Assembly (NCBI RefSeq): GCF_039543665.1
Contig: NZ_BAABKE010000003.1
Location: 310,001 to 374,000, forward strand
Length of the DNA: 64,000 nucleotides
Source: Wohlfahrtiimonas larvae
GTDB taxonomy: Bacteria > Pseudomonadota > Gammaproteobacteria > Cardiobacteriales > Wohlfahrtiimonadaceae
Direction of reading: 5' to 3'
Below, one piece after another: positions 44,417-54,492 of this stretch. Position numbers and translations under genes: made by a program. Below the pieces are notes generated by a model. The model saw only the letters and a list, made by a program, of their open reading frames with translations, was not told the DNA's origin and searched no databases. Within the stretch, counting starts at the first letter, position 1, and each line of letters starts with the position of its first letter.

Positions 44417-45013
44417 TTATTTTATTTTTAAATCTATCTTATTTGGCAAAACAATCCAAGCATTACCATCTTCTCGATTTGTTGAACCAAATTTTTCATC
44501 AATCAAGACTGATCTTTCTGTAATTTCAGTAACTTCACCAAAATCACGGCCAACATAATCACCTTTTTTTAACATCATAATCTTATTCTGCCCAACATCA
44601 ATCAGTGCAGCTGTTTCACCATTAGCCAACGACATAACACCAATCATTGTTAAACCATTTAATTCATATTTTTCAAAAGGGCCAGGACGATACCCCTTAG
44701 GACGTGAAGGATCCTCTTTCAAACGCACTTTAGAATTCGATACGACATTGAAATCACCATAATTAAATAGTCCTTTAAAGAATCCAGTTGCAACAAAAGG
44801 ATCACGCCCTTGTTGAAGATAAAACAAAGATGTATCACCTAAACTAATTTGATTGGCAACGCTTTCTATTTTGATAGTTTTTACTCTTTGGGTAACACCT
44901 TGCTTAGTTTCCATGATTCGCTCTTCTACAGGTATAGAGCGCTCAAATTGCTCCATACAACCCTGTAAGGTTGCACTGACTAGCAATATACTCATAATCA
45001 TTTTTTTATTCAT
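44417..45013 (-). CDS. pilP: Type IV pilus assembly lipoprotein PilP
   Basis: 198 residues. Lipoprotein signal with lipobox LQGC (Cys near residue 19). The C-terminal beta domain shows the PilP pattern LNGLTMIGVMSLANGETAALIDVGQNKIMMLKKGDYVGRDFGEV. Connects the PilMNO platform to PilQ. Between pilO and pilQ in the usual order. Confidence 0.93.
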   Translation of the reverse strand: MNKKMIMSILLVSATLQGCMEQFERSIPVEERIMETKQGVTQRVKTIKIESVANQISLGDTSLFYLQQGRDPFVATGFFKGLFNYGDFNVVSNSKVRLKEDPSRPKGYRPGPFEKYELNGLTMIGVMSLANGETAALIDVGQNKIMMLKKGDYVGRDFGEVTEITERSVLIDEKFGSTNREDGNAWIVLPNKIDLKIK

Positions 45014-45024
45014 TCTAATATTCC

Positions 45025-45690
45025 CTATGAATTATATCTGTATGTTGCGATCATTGCGGAAAATGCCTGACGACCAGACACACCACAATCAAATGATGGA
45101 ATGCTTACATTAGCGACACCTTTAAGAGATTCTAATCCTTGAGGCAATTGATCTCTTGGAACATAACTATTTAAACCAAAATTATCTAATGTAATAATTC
45201 TTTCAATTTCAGATAAATTCGCAACAAACTGACCAATTTGATCATATGTTGCACACCCTTCAATTCTCACAGGAATTTTAGTATAGAAGCCTTGAGAAAC
45301 AGGTGCTAAAGGCACTGATTTTTTTACATCAATCCCAGCTTGAAGCGCATTCAAATTTAATTGTTCAATAAAGTTTGCAGCATTTAAGTCACGAGGCAAT
45401 TTCTTACGAACTTCCGCTAATAAACGATTAACCTCTTCTATTTCTACTAAATATCGATCTGCCAAAGCTTTAAATTCAAGTTTACTTGCAAGCTCTTTTA
45501 ATTTTTGATTCTCTTGATCTTTTTGTGATTGGAATTCTGCCGGAAAATCAAAATATTTAAATGCTGCAAAAAATACAATAACAAAAGTGGCAATTGCAGC
45601 ACCTACAAAAACAACTGACTTCAACCAAGTTGGCTGTTTCGCTAAATATTCAATTGTCATTAATTCATTAAAATCTAAATTAATATTCAT
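45025..45690 (-). CDS. pilO: Type IV pilus inner-membrane protein PilO
   Basis: 221 residues: a short cytoplasmic N-terminus, one transmembrane segment about 27-47, a coiled coil about 55-95 (KDQENQKLKELASKLEF), and a ferredoxin-like C-terminal domain with GFYTKIPVRIEGCATYDQIGQFVANLSEIERIITLDN. Partners with PilN. The start overlaps the pilN stop by one base. Confidence 0.94.
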   Translation of the reverse strand: MNINLDFNELMTIEYLAKQPTWLKSVVFVGAAIATFVIVFFAAFKYFDFPAEFQSQKDQENQKLKELASKLEFKALADRYLVEIEEVNRLLAEVRKKLPRDLNAANFIEQLNLNALQAGIDVKKSVPLAPVSQGFYTKIPVRIEGCATYDQIGQFVANLSEIERIITLDNFGLNSYVPRDQLPQGLESLKGVANVSIPSFDCGVSGRQAFSAMIATYRYNS

Positions 45691-46241
45691 TATTTAGCTC
45701 CTTTATTTTGTTCAGTTTTCACTTCTACGCTATAGGATACAACTCTATTACCATCCATCAAAACCTCTAGGTGAGGCGGTATCGGTGCAGGTCCGATATA
45801 ATTATCTAAACTATCTAAATGGACAGCTAACACATCCCTATCCTTAGCTAAGGCATTAAAGCTGATATTATCCAATGTAAAAGCTAAAGAGATAATGAAT
45901 GCGTCTTGAGGTGTCACTGAAGAAAATTTTTCCATCAAACTGACCACTTCTGAACGCTGAGCAGATAATTTTTGTAATACACCTAATTGTTGTTTTAAAC
46001 GTTCCGTTTGACTTTTTCGCTCATTCATTTGAGCTTCAACATTCCCAAGCTGTGTAAACTCTGCATTAATAATATTAAGTCTTAATTGTCGTGTATCTAA
46101 CTCTTCTTGCACTAAAAAGACTAAAATACCGGCTAAAATAGCACCGAACAAACAACTTAAAGCTAAAACGCGTTTAACTTTATTTTCTTCTTGAATCTTA
46201 AGTTCATCACGCCATGGTAATAAGTTTATTTTTACGATCAT
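45690..46241 (-). CDS. pilN: Type IV pilus inner-membrane protein PilN
   Basis: 183 residues. The N-terminus carries INLLPWRDELK, the PilM-binding motif, followed by a transmembrane segment about 26-46, a coiled coil (about 55-95) and a small periplasmic domain. Starts directly after the pilM stop. Confidence 0.94.
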   Translation of the reverse strand: MIVKINLLPWRDELKIQEENKVKRVLALSCLFGAILAGILVFLVQEELDTRQLRLNIINAEFTQLGNVEAQMNERKSQTERLKQQLGVLQKLSAQRSEVVSLMEKFSSVTPQDAFIISLAFTLDNISFNALAKDRDVLAVHLDSLDNYIGPAPIPPHLEVLMDGNRVVSYSVEVKTEQNKGAK

Positions 46242-47279
46242 TTATAATAATCCTCTCACTGCTAAACCTGCCGCTGTTGTTAAACTATGAATACTGGCAT
46301 CATTTAATTTAGAATATACTTTCGGCTCAACCTCAAATAATGCTTCTGGTGTTAAGCTTACAACATTCATTTCACCTAGTTGAGACTTAAAAGCACTCTC
46401 TATTTCACCATAACATGCCGTTCCCCCCACGATATACATCGCATGAGCAGTGATCTGAGGGTTATTGGAAATATATACATCAATTGCTGATTGTAATTGC
46501 ATATTCATCTCAGCAACAAATTGCTCTATACTTTCATGAATTGCTTCAGGCTGGGACAATTTAAGTTTTTCAGCATCAGATAAAGAAATGCCTTGCCTAT
46601 CTGAAATAATTTGAGTTAAACGCTCACCACCAATGGGTACTTCACGCACATAAACAGATTGATCGCCAGTAACAACATTTAAGCTTGATTGAAGCAAACC
46701 AATATCAAAAACCATAACAGCATCATAATCTGACAAACTATTGAACACATCCTGTAAATGCAACAAATTAAGAACACCATAGATATTAATATCCACAGCA
46801 TTCACTTTAATCCCTGCAATATCTGCACAAATTTCTCTTTGGCTGACAAACTCTTTTTGAGTTGCAACAATTAATGTATCTGTATGATCAGCAAGTGTTA
46901 AGGAAGGTTTAATGGGTACAAAATCGATGAATACCTCTTCAGCAGAAAATGGAAAATACTGAGATACGTTTGCCTCAATAGTTTTCCATAACTCATCAGA
47001 TTTTAACTTAGATTCCATAGGGATAGATCTCACCATCGCTGTAGATGTAGGAATTGCTAAAGTTGCTTCCTTACATCCACCGAAAGCTGCAATTGCCTTA
47101 TTCAAGCTGATACCCGCAACATCAATCTCTGTAGGTAAACCATCTTTCCAGTCACCTTCGCAATTAAAAACCAACCCACGTGTCAGAATATAATCTCTAC
47201 CTTTTTTTTGTACTTCAGCAATTTTTATAGAATAAGCGCCAATGTCTATTCCGATACATACGCTAGGCTTTTTAGCCAT
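46242..47279 (-). CDS. pilM: Type IV pilus actin-like protein PilM
   Basis: 345 residues from the ATG at 47279, which follows GAGG by about 9 bases; the TTG at 47294 overlaps this site and is rejected. FtsA-like fold: VCIGIDIGAYSIKIAEV (phosphate-1), VMVFDIGLLQSSLNVV (phosphate-2) near residue 195, and IVGGTACYGEIE (adenosine loop). Cytoplasmic scaffold binding PilN. Opens the pilMNOPQ set; parE is 64 bases or more upstream and no large-PBP (mrcA) gene is adjacent, unlike many gammaproteobacteria. Confidence 0.94.
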   Translation of the reverse strand: MAKKPSVCIGIDIGAYSIKIAEVQKKGRDYILTRGLVFNCEGDWKDGLPTEIDVAGISLNKAIAAFGGCKEATLAIPTSTAMVRSIPMESKLKSDELWKTIEANVSQYFPFSAEEVFIDFVPIKPSLTLADHTDTLIVATQKEFVSQREICADIAGIKVNAVDINIYGVLNLLHLQDVFNSLSDYDAVMVFDIGLLQSSLNVVTGDQSVYVREVPIGGERLTQIISDRQGISLSDAEKLKLSQPEAIHESIEQFVAEMNMQLQSAIDVYISNNPQITAHAMYIVGGTACYGEIESAFKSQLGEMNVVSLTPEALFEVEPKVYSKLNDASIHSLTTAAGLAVRGLL

Positions 47280-47358
47280 AATTATTATCCTCAATTAATT
47301 TTTATAGAATTAATCACGCAAGTTTACTAGTAGTGATTTATAAAATCAATTTATAAAT

Positions 47359-49257
47359 TTACACTACGACATCATTAAACTCTTGAATTTCAATCCATTC
47401 TTTACGTTTAGCACTCATTTTCTTATTGAGCAAACGATCAAACACTTGATTTATATCAGAGTCATCAATAGTCAATTGTACTAACCGCCTAGTATCTTGC
47501 GCCATTGTTGTCTCTCGCAACTGAATAGGATTCATTTCTCCCAAACCTTTAAATCTAGTCACTGAGATATTTTTTTTACTATGACTATATTTTTTTATAG
47601 TTTCATTTTTTTCATATTCATCCAGAGCATAATAAATCTCTTTACCAATATCAATTCGGTAAAGCGGTGGTACAGCAACAAAAACATGCCCTCCTTCAAC
47701 TAAAGGTCTAAAATGTCTTAAAAAGAGCGCACATAAAAGCGTAGCAATATGCAAACCATCTGAGTCAGCATCCGCTAAAATACAAATCTTACCATAACGT
47801 AATCCATCCAAATTATCACTCGCAGGATCAACACCAATCGCGATCGAAATATCATTAATTTCTTGTGATGATAGAATTTGACTAGAATCCACTTCCCACG
47901 TATTCAGAATTTTCCCACGAAGCGCCATAATTGCTTGCACTTCTTTATCACGCGCTTGCTTAGCGGAACCACCTGCGGAATCCCCTTCCACTAAGAACAA
48001 TTCAGTTAAATTGACATCATTACTAATACAATCTGCTAACTTTCCTGGTAATTTCGGCCCTTGAGAGATTTTCTTACGCACAACTGCTTTAGACGATTTC
48101 ACGCGTGCATTGGCATTTTCAATGATCAGTGTAACAATTTCTAAACCTTCTTCTACATGCTTATTCAACCATAAAGTAAAGAAGTCTTTCACTGCTGTTG
48201 CAACAATATTAGCAATATGTCGAGAACTTAAACGTTCTTTTGTTTGACTTGCAAACTGTGGTTCAACCATTTTAAGCGATAACAAGTAATTCAAATTCTG
48301 CATCACGTCTTCTGGTGTAATTTTTAAATTTCTTGGCAATAAATTACGTTGATCACAAAATTCACGAATTGATTCTGTTAAACCATTTTTCAAACCGTTA
48401 ACATGCGTACCGCCTTGAGTCGTTGGGATTAAGTTTGCATAGCTTTCCATCATGGATGGCGAACCTTCTTTATTCCAAGCCAACCCCCAAGTGAACTCCT
48501 CTGTTTCCCCTGTAAACTCACCAATGATTGGTGCAACTGGTAAAATTTCTTCGCCACTTAATTGATCTTCCACATATTCTGTAATACCACCTTGGAAATA
48601 CCATTCCAAATGTGCATCCTCAGAACCTTCTGCAACATTTTCATCAATTAAAGTAATTTTTAATCCTGCTGCCAACAATGCTTTAGCTTTTAACAAGGGG
48701 ATTAAGCGGCTTTTCGCGACTTTATCATGATCAAAATAGGAGCCATTGACCCAAAATCTAACTTCTGTACCCTGATCTTTTTTATTGCTATAAGGTTCTT
48801 TTGTCAAAGCCTCTACGCAATCGCCATGAGCAAAAGCAATCCTATATTGAAAACCTTGTTGAATTACAGTAACTTCTAAGCGTTCAGACAAAGCATTCAC
48901 AACGGAAACACCAACACCATGCAAACCACCAGAATAGTGATAAACATCCTGATTGAATTTACCACCTGCATGCAATTTGGTTAAAATTAATTCAACGCCA
49001 CTCACACCATGCTCAGGATGAATATCCACAGGCATACCACGGCCATTATCACGCACACCATAAGAACCATCTTTATACAAAGTAATAACTATGTGATTCG
49101 CAAAGCCCGCCAATGCTTCATCCACAGAGTTATCAATCACTTCTTGCAACAAATGATTAGGTCTTGTGGTATCTGTATACATGCCTGGTCGTTTTTTGAC
49201 AGGATCTAACCCCGTTAAAACTTCAATGGAACTTGCGGTATATTTTTTCTCAGACAT
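47359..49257 (-). CDS. parE: DNA topoisomerase IV subunit B
   Basis: 632 residues. GHKL ATPase with EVIDNSVDEALAGFA near residue 40, DNGRGMPVDIHPE, YHYSGGLHGVGVSVVNALS; transducer domain; TOPRIM domain with LFLVEGDSAGGSAKQARD near 415 and ILADADSDGLHIATLL; C-terminal PLYRIDIGKEIYYALDEYE. ParE rather than GyrB: it is short, about 630 against about 800 residues, and lacks the GyrB insertion. parC is not in the window. Downstream of rdgC by 21 bases. Confidence 0.94.
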   Translation of the reverse strand: MSEKKYTASSIEVLTGLDPVKKRPGMYTDTTRPNHLLQEVIDNSVDEALAGFANHIVITLYKDGSYGVRDNGRGMPVDIHPEHGVSGVELILTKLHAGGKFNQDVYHYSGGLHGVGVSVVNALSERLEVTVIQQGFQYRIAFAHGDCVEALTKEPYSNKKDQGTEVRFWVNGSYFDHDKVAKSRLIPLLKAKALLAAGLKITLIDENVAEGSEDAHLEWYFQGGITEYVEDQLSGEEILPVAPIIGEFTGETEEFTWGLAWNKEGSPSMMESYANLIPTTQGGTHVNGLKNGLTESIREFCDQRNLLPRNLKITPEDVMQNLNYLLSLKMVEPQFASQTKERLSSRHIANIVATAVKDFFTLWLNKHVEEGLEIVTLIIENANARVKSSKAVVRKKISQGPKLPGKLADCISNDVNLTELFLVEGDSAGGSAKQARDKEVQAIMALRGKILNTWEVDSSQILSSQEINDISIAIGVDPASDNLDGLRYGKICILADADSDGLHIATLLCALFLRHFRPLVEGGHVFVAVPPLYRIDIGKEIYYALDEYEKNETIKKYSHSKKNISVTRFKGLGEMNPIQLRETTMAQDTRRLVQLTIDDSDINQVFDRLLNKKMSAKRKEWIEIQEFNDVVV

Positions 49258-49278
49258 TGTAAACCTATTAATTAAATA

Positions 49279-50163
49279 TTATTTTGCACTATTGGTAAGA
49301 TCATAAACATTTTGTACCACACGACGATAAAGATCGATCGCTAGATATAATTCAGCTTGTATTTGCAACAACGGATCATCTTCTGACTCCAAATTCTCTT
49401 CAAAACGTTCCAAAAATTTTAAGCGCTTAAAGATAAAATCACCGGACATTGAAAATGATATTTGTTCATCATACTCCAACATCACTTTTGTCACTTGCCA
49501 ACCCTCTTTGAGTGGATCCTGAACTTCTTTAGAATTGAGCGCAACGCCTTTAAACTTAGCATTTCCTCCCTCATCTTTAACTTCTTTCAACTCAATTTCA
49601 TCCAACATGGATAAAACATCAGATTGAATACCATGCAACGCCCAATGAGTTAAAGCAGCATTCACAGAATTTTCTGGCGTTAATGGCACAATCGGCAAAC
49701 TACCTAAAGTTTTACGTAAATGGCTTGTCACCAATGATGCTTTTTTAGTCGAGCTTGCATCAACCACTAACCAATTTTTTTCTAAATCAATGTAAGCCAA
49801 AATTGAATGACGATTTACCAAAGCATGTGGTAATAATTCATTTGTGACCAATTCATGTAATTCTTTCATTTCTGAACGGCTCACATGTTTCAAATCTTTC
49901 TCTTCAATCTTTTTATCAACAGCTGTTTTTACTGCTGAGTTTGGCAAGATTTTCTGCTCAATACCTAAACGGAAGAATAACGCATTGTTGATCTTTTCAA
50001 CATATTGCTTACCTTCTTTAAATACAGGCAACCAACCAACACTTTCCATTTCTTGTGTTAAACATGCGGTTAACGGCTTTTCTGATAATTTTTCTTCAAC
50101 CGTTGATAAGCTATCTTTAATTGGCTCTTCAAAGCGATAAACCAATAAATTTTTAAAACTCAT
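49279..50163 (-). CDS. rdgC: Recombination-associated protein RdgC
   Basis: 294 residues (family about 300). N-terminus FKNLLVYRFEEPI, then CLTQEMESVGWLPV, a conserved LPHALVNRHSILAYIDLEKNWLVVDASSTKKA and FKRLKFLERFEE. A ring-shaped DNA-binding protein that limits RecA activity. Starts 1 base after gph ends. Confidence 0.94.
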   Translation of the reverse strand: MSFKNLLVYRFEEPIKDSLSTVEEKLSEKPLTACLTQEMESVGWLPVFKEGKQYVEKINNALFFRLGIEQKILPNSAVKTAVDKKIEEKDLKHVSRSEMKELHELVTNELLPHALVNRHSILAYIDLEKNWLVVDASSTKKASLVTSHLRKTLGSLPIVPLTPENSVNAALTHWALHGIQSDVLSMLDEIELKEVKDEGGNAKFKGVALNSKEVQDPLKEGWQVTKVMLEYDEQISFSMSGDFIFKRLKFLERFEENLESEDDPLLQIQAELYLAIDLYRRVVQNVYDLTNSAK

Positions 50164-50164
50164 A

Positions 50165-50836
50165 TTAATCCTTTAATTGATGAATTAATGGTAATAACTC
50201 TGCAAAATTATGAATAATATAATCTGGTGATTCATTAGAAATTGGCTCACCATAATTATATCCATACGTTAATGCAATAGATGTAACACCTGCATTTTTT
50301 GCAGCCAAAATATCATTGCGAGAATCGCCCACAAAAACAAATTCAGATTGCATCACACCCAACTCACCCAAAACTTTAAAGATTGGCGTGGGATGAGGTT
50401 TGATTTTCACAGAATCACTAGCCCCTAACATCATTGAAAATAAATGGCTAATTCCTAAATAGTCCATTAAATCAGGTACAAATTTAGAAGGTTTATTGGT
50501 AATCAATACTAATTGATGTCCTTCTGAATATAATTGCTCTAATGTTTCTTTGACATCAGGAAACAATGGGCTACCTGATAATAATTCATCTTGATAACAT
50601 TTGGATAATATAACCATAGCATTTTGGCGATATTCAGTATCTTTTGGCGCATCTGCCCACAATAAAGCACGATCTAATAAAACCTCAATACCATTACCAA
50701 TCCAAGTTGTGACTAGTGCTTTACCTGGTTTAGGTAAGCCTAAACGCTCGCACATATTATCAACAGTATTTGCTAATCCTAGTGCGCTATCTACCAATGT
50801 GCCATCTAAATCAAAGCCAATCACTTTTATTGTCAT
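50165..50836 (-). CDS. gph: Phosphoglycolate phosphatase (HAD family)
   Basis: 223 residues. HAD motif I FDLDGTLVDS near residue 8, motif II LITNKPSKF, motif III KIKPHPTP and motif IV FVGDSRNDILAAKNAG. Cap domain of the Gph type (TWIGNGIEVLLDRAL). Removes 2-phosphoglycolate arising from DNA 3'-end repair. Followed by rdgC with 1 base between. Confidence 0.92.
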   Translation of the reverse strand: MTIKVIGFDLDGTLVDSALGLANTVDNMCERLGLPKPGKALVTTWIGNGIEVLLDRALLWADAPKDTEYRQNAMVILSKCYQDELLSGSPLFPDVKETLEQLYSEGHQLVLITNKPSKFVPDLMDYLGISHLFSMMLGASDSVKIKPHPTPIFKVLGELGVMQSEFVFVGDSRNDILAAKNAGVTSIALTYGYNYGEPISNESPDYIIHNFAELLPLIHQLKD

Positions 50837-50874
50837 AATATTATCCTTAATAATTTATTATTAATACATTATGA

Positions 50875-52212
50875 TTAATCTTTCTTCACTAAGAATGCCA
50901 TGGATTCCACATGTGCAGTATGTGGGAACATATCCATCACACCCGCATCTGTTACTTCATAACCATATTGAACTAATTCTGCTAAGTCGCGAGCCAAAGT
51001 TGCGGGATGACAAGAAACATACAAAATACGCTTTGGTGCTAATTTACCTAAATACGCCATCATTTCTAATGCACCTGATCTTGGTGGATCCACTAAAATA
51101 GCATCATATTTTAACTGCATCCAATCAGCATTATCTTGGTTTTGTGTTAAATCCGTACAATAAAATTCAACATTATCTAAACCATTGCGCGCTGCATTCT
51201 TAGCTGCCCATTCTGTTAAGCTTTTATCACCTTCAACGCCAATCACAGAACCTGCTTCTAACGCCAATGGTAAAGTGAAGTTACCTAAGCCACAAAATAG
51301 ATCCAAAACTTTTTCATCTTTTTGAATATTCAATAACTTCAAAGCTTGAGCGATCATCTGCTCATTGATTACAGGATTCACTTGAGTGAAATGGTATGGC
51401 TTAAATGCCATTGTCAAACGATCCATTAAGCGATAATTCAATAAATCTTCCGTATCTTCCACCTCACTTAACAAGAATGTAGAAGCTTCATTTTTAGGCT
51501 GAAGATAGATCAAAATATTATGTTCAACGCCAAAAGCTTTGAATTTGGCTAAATCATCTTCTGTTGGTTCTTCTAAAACGCGAAAGCTCAATGCCACTTG
51601 ATCTGAACCAATCGCCAATTCGATTTGTGGAATTTTATCCAACAAAGTTAAGCTGCCAATCAATTCTGATAACTGAGGCAATAAATTGCCAACACGCGCT
51701 TCTAAGACTGGACAACGATCCATATCTACAATGAATGGTGCAAATTTTTCACGAAAACCTACTAATACTTTTTCTTTTTTTGCTACATATTTAACGCCCA
51801 ATCGCCCTTTGAAACGATAACCCTCACTCGGTGAGCGCAAGGCTGGCATTTGTGCGTCCACATCGAAACTTAACTTGGCTTGTTTTCTTAAATTTGAAGC
51901 TAACTGTTTAGCCTTGAAATAGATCTGTTTTTCAGGAGCTAAATGCTGCAAAGAACAGCCACCACAAATACCAAATGACTCACAAATTGGTTCCACACGA
52001 TCATTAGATGCTGTCAATACATCTACCGTTTTAGCTTCGTCATAGTCTTTACGAGTTTTCACATATTGAGCCATCACAACTTCATCTGGCAAAGCGCCAT
52101 GCACAAACACAACTTTCCCATCCACATGAGCAACACCACGGCCATCATGTGTAATATCAGTTATTGCAACTTCAAATGGTTCTTGTGAAAATTTCTGTTT
52201 ACGCTTTGCCAT
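50875..52212 (-). CDS. rlmD: 23S rRNA (uracil-1939-C5) methyltransferase RlmD
   Basis: 445 residues. N-terminal TRAM domain (VAITDITHDGRGVAHVDGKVVFV), iron-sulfur cluster cysteines in CESFGICGGCSLQHL near residue 78 plus CPVLE near 165, SAM site VLDLFCGLGNFTLPLA, LVDPPRSGALEM and the catalytic VSCHPATLARDL. Length and the [4Fe-4S] motif favour RlmD over TrmA. Upstream of gph by 38 bases. Confidence 0.93.
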   Translation of the reverse strand: MAKRKQKFSQEPFEVAITDITHDGRGVAHVDGKVVFVHGALPDEVVMAQYVKTRKDYDEAKTVDVLTASNDRVEPICESFGICGGCSLQHLAPEKQIYFKAKQLASNLRKQAKLSFDVDAQMPALRSPSEGYRFKGRLGVKYVAKKEKVLVGFREKFAPFIVDMDRCPVLEARVGNLLPQLSELIGSLTLLDKIPQIELAIGSDQVALSFRVLEEPTEDDLAKFKAFGVEHNILIYLQPKNEASTFLLSEVEDTEDLLNYRLMDRLTMAFKPYHFTQVNPVINEQMIAQALKLLNIQKDEKVLDLFCGLGNFTLPLALEAGSVIGVEGDKSLTEWAAKNAARNGLDNVEFYCTDLTQNQDNADWMQLKYDAILVDPPRSGALEMMAYLGKLAPKRILYVSCHPATLARDLAELVQYGYEVTDAGVMDMFPHTAHVESMAFLVKKD

Positions 52213-52258
52213 ATTTGCTCAAAATCCTAAAAATTAAAAGAAGCGATCATATCATAAA

Positions 52259-52765
52259 TCAGACTTCTACTTCTTCTACATCTGAGATATCCGCAAACTG
52301 ATAATGGATTGCTTTCTGCAGGTTTTCAGGTGCTATCTTAATTTGTGCACCACGCTTACCCGCTGAAATAATAATATATGGCAAATATTTCGCTTTATCT
52401 GAAATAAAAGTTGGAAATATTTTTTTCATTTTAATCGGCGAACAACCACCGCGAATATAACCTGTCAACGCTTCAATTTTAGCAACAGGAATCATCTCTA
52501 TTTTTTTATGCCCACTAATTTTTGCAAGTTTTTTCAAAGATAAATGTTCATCACTTGGTATCACTGCAACCACAAAATCTTTATTATCACTATGCGTTAC
52601 CAACGTTTTAAATACAACTGAAGCTGACTCACCAATCAACTCAGCAACCTCTATGCCACCTAAAACCTCATCACCAGTACACGGATAACTCAGAGCTTCA
52701 TATTCTAATTTCAACTGATCCAATGCTCGCATTGCATTAGTTTTATCAATTTTTACCTTAGCCAT
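52259..52765 (-). CDS. ybaK: Cys-tRNA(Pro)/Cys-tRNA(Cys) deacylase YbaK
   Basis: 168 residues (E. coli YbaK 159). Single YbaK/EbsC domain: TNAMRALDQLKLEY, VFKTLVTHSDNKDFVVAVIPSDEHLSLKKLAK, a Lys-Lys pair and GYIRGGCSPIKMKKIFPTFI, the GxxxGGxSP loop. Hydrolyses Cys wrongly loaded on tRNA-Pro. Lies 46 bases upstream of rlmD on the same strand. Confidence 0.92.
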   Translation of the reverse strand: MAKVKIDKTNAMRALDQLKLEYEALSYPCTGDEVLGGIEVAELIGESASVVFKTLVTHSDNKDFVVAVIPSDEHLSLKKLAKISGHKKIEMIPVAKIEALTGYIRGGCSPIKMKKIFPTFISDKAKYLPYIIISAGKRGAQIKIAPENLQKAIHYQFADISDVEEVEV

Positions 52766-52804
52766 AACATACTACCTAGTGAATTAAAATATTTATTATA
52801 GCCA

Positions 52805-52833
52805 ACAAAAAAGCCCCTTACGGGGCATTTTTT
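52805..52833 (-). terminator. Terminator of the degP-type gene
   Basis: On the minus strand GCCCC and GGGGC pair across GTAA and run into TTTTTTG, 9 bases past the stop. The other side is also T-rich when read on the plus strand. Confidence 0.85.
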
Positions 52834-52841
52834 ATCTAATC

Positions 52842-54224
52842 TTATTTTTTATTATCTTTCAATGGTACAGCAACAAAGTATGCATTTGATCCGCGTTGAA
52901 TCAATAATCGTACAACCTCACCAGATTTCAACTGCGTGATCACCTGATTAAAATCTGCCAATGAATGGATATCATTACCATTAACCTGCAAAATAACATC
53001 GCCACGCATAATACCGATATTGGCAGAAGGTCCTTCAGAAACTAAACTTACCACCACGCCTTTACGACCACTTTCCTGAGGCATTTCATCCACAACTAGT
53101 CCTAATAGGTTATTTGTCGCATCTTGTGATTGACCTGCTAATTGCTCACCATCAATGGCTTTAATTTCAACTTTAATTACCTGTTTTTTACCATTACGTA
53201 AAACTTCTAATTCAGCCTTATCATTCACTTTTGCTCTACTAACCAATACAGGCAACTCGCTTGATTTTTCAATAATTTTACCATTGAATGCTAAAATTAA
53301 ATCACCGACTTTCAAATCAGATTTAGAAGCAGGACCATTGGGCACAATACTAGAAACTAATGCACCTTGTGGCTTATCTAATTTAAATGTTTTAGCCAAA
53401 TCAGCACTCACATCTTGAATTTGTACACCTAACCAACCACGAACCACTTTACCATTAGATTTTAATTGATCGACAACATCCATCGCCAAATCAATAGGAA
53501 TCGCAAAACTCACGCCAGCATAACTACCTGTACTTGTATAAATTTGTGAATTAATCCCGATAACCTCACCTTTTGTATTAAATAATGGACCACCTGAGTT
53601 ACCTGGATTTACAGCAGCATCCGTTTGAATAAAGGGCGTATAATTATCACTTGGCAAATTACGTCCTAAAGAGCTAATAATTCCTTGCGTTGCTGTATAA
53701 TCCAATCCAAATGGTGAACCTACAGCCATTACCCATTGCCCTACTTTTAAATCATTAACATCCGCAATTTTGACAGCAGGCAGACTTTTTGCATCAATTT
53801 GTAAAACAGCCACATCCGAACGATCATCTTTACCGATTAACTTTGCCGGTAGTTCGCGGCGGTCAGCCAATTGCACGAGTATTTCATCAGCTTTACCAAC
53901 AACATGAGCATTAGTCACAATAATTCCATCTTTGTCCACAATAAACCCTGAGCCACCACCTTGAATAACTCGTTCACGAGGTTTATATTGCTTTTGACGC
54001 GGCTCACCAAAAAAGAACTGAAATGGATCGTGATCATCCCAAAATGGAAAGCCTCTCATTTCAGGTACTTCTTCTTTTCCTTTCACTGTAATGCTTACAA
54101 CAGATGATTTATTCTGTTCAAACAAACCACTCCAGTCTGGCAAAGTTTGTGCAGCGACTACATTCACTAACAATAAAGAAGCAATCACACCGGATTGCAC
54201 ACTTTTCATCCAAGCACTTTTCAT
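52842..54224 (-). CDS. Periplasmic serine protease/chaperone, Do/DegP family
   Basis: 460 residues, one of the Do/DegP/DegQ/MucD proteases. Signal peptide about 1-25 (ending VVAAQ). Catalytic triad: IVTNAHVVG (His), DRSDVAVLQI (Asp) and NPGNSGGPLFN (Ser). Two PDZ domains: about 265-345 (GWLGVQIQDVS) and 370-455 (GDVILQVNGNDIHS). Degrades or refolds misfolded envelope proteins. AAGGAG ribosome-binding site. No algU/muc neighbours, so DegP or MucD subtype is left open. Confidence 0.93.
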   Translation of the reverse strand: MKSAWMKSVQSGVIASLLLVNVVAAQTLPDWSGLFEQNKSSVVSITVKGKEEVPEMRGFPFWDDHDPFQFFFGEPRQKQYKPRERVIQGGGSGFIVDKDGIIVTNAHVVGKADEILVQLADRRELPAKLIGKDDRSDVAVLQIDAKSLPAVKIADVNDLKVGQWVMAVGSPFGLDYTATQGIISSLGRNLPSDNYTPFIQTDAAVNPGNSGGPLFNTKGEVIGINSQIYTSTGSYAGVSFAIPIDLAMDVVDQLKSNGKVVRGWLGVQIQDVSADLAKTFKLDKPQGALVSSIVPNGPASKSDLKVGDLILAFNGKIIEKSSELPVLVSRAKVNDKAELEVLRNGKKQVIKVEIKAIDGEQLAGQSQDATNNLLGLVVDEMPQESGRKGVVVSLVSEGPSANIGIMRGDVILQVNGNDIHSLADFNQVITQLKSGEVVRLLIQRGSNAYFVAVPLKDNKK

Positions 54225-54385
54225 ATATTTGCTCCTTAACTTATTTTTTAAATAACATTCATAATAATTGTGATTATTGTAAGTTTTTCAATGCAAAATC
54301 ATTCAATAAAACGTAAATATTGGGTAAATAAATGTCATTTTCCAGCCTTAATCTAAGATCAGCACTACAGATCTAAAGTAATCTT

Positions 54386-54413
54386 TTTACTTTACAAGAA
54401 ATTAGTGTATAAT
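54386..54413 (+). promoter_or_regulatory. Promoter of rpsU
   Basis: TTTACT (54386-54391), a 16-base spacer and TATAAT (54408-54413). About 75 bases of leader follow, ending in a GGGG site about 6 bases before the rpsU ATG. The rest of the 54225-54492 gap shows nothing recognisable. Confidence 0.65.
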
Positions 54414-54492
54414 TTTTGCTTGGTGTTTTTTGTATCTTTTGAATAACAAAAAATGTTTTTATACTTACTTTATTAAATTGGGGTGATGTTTA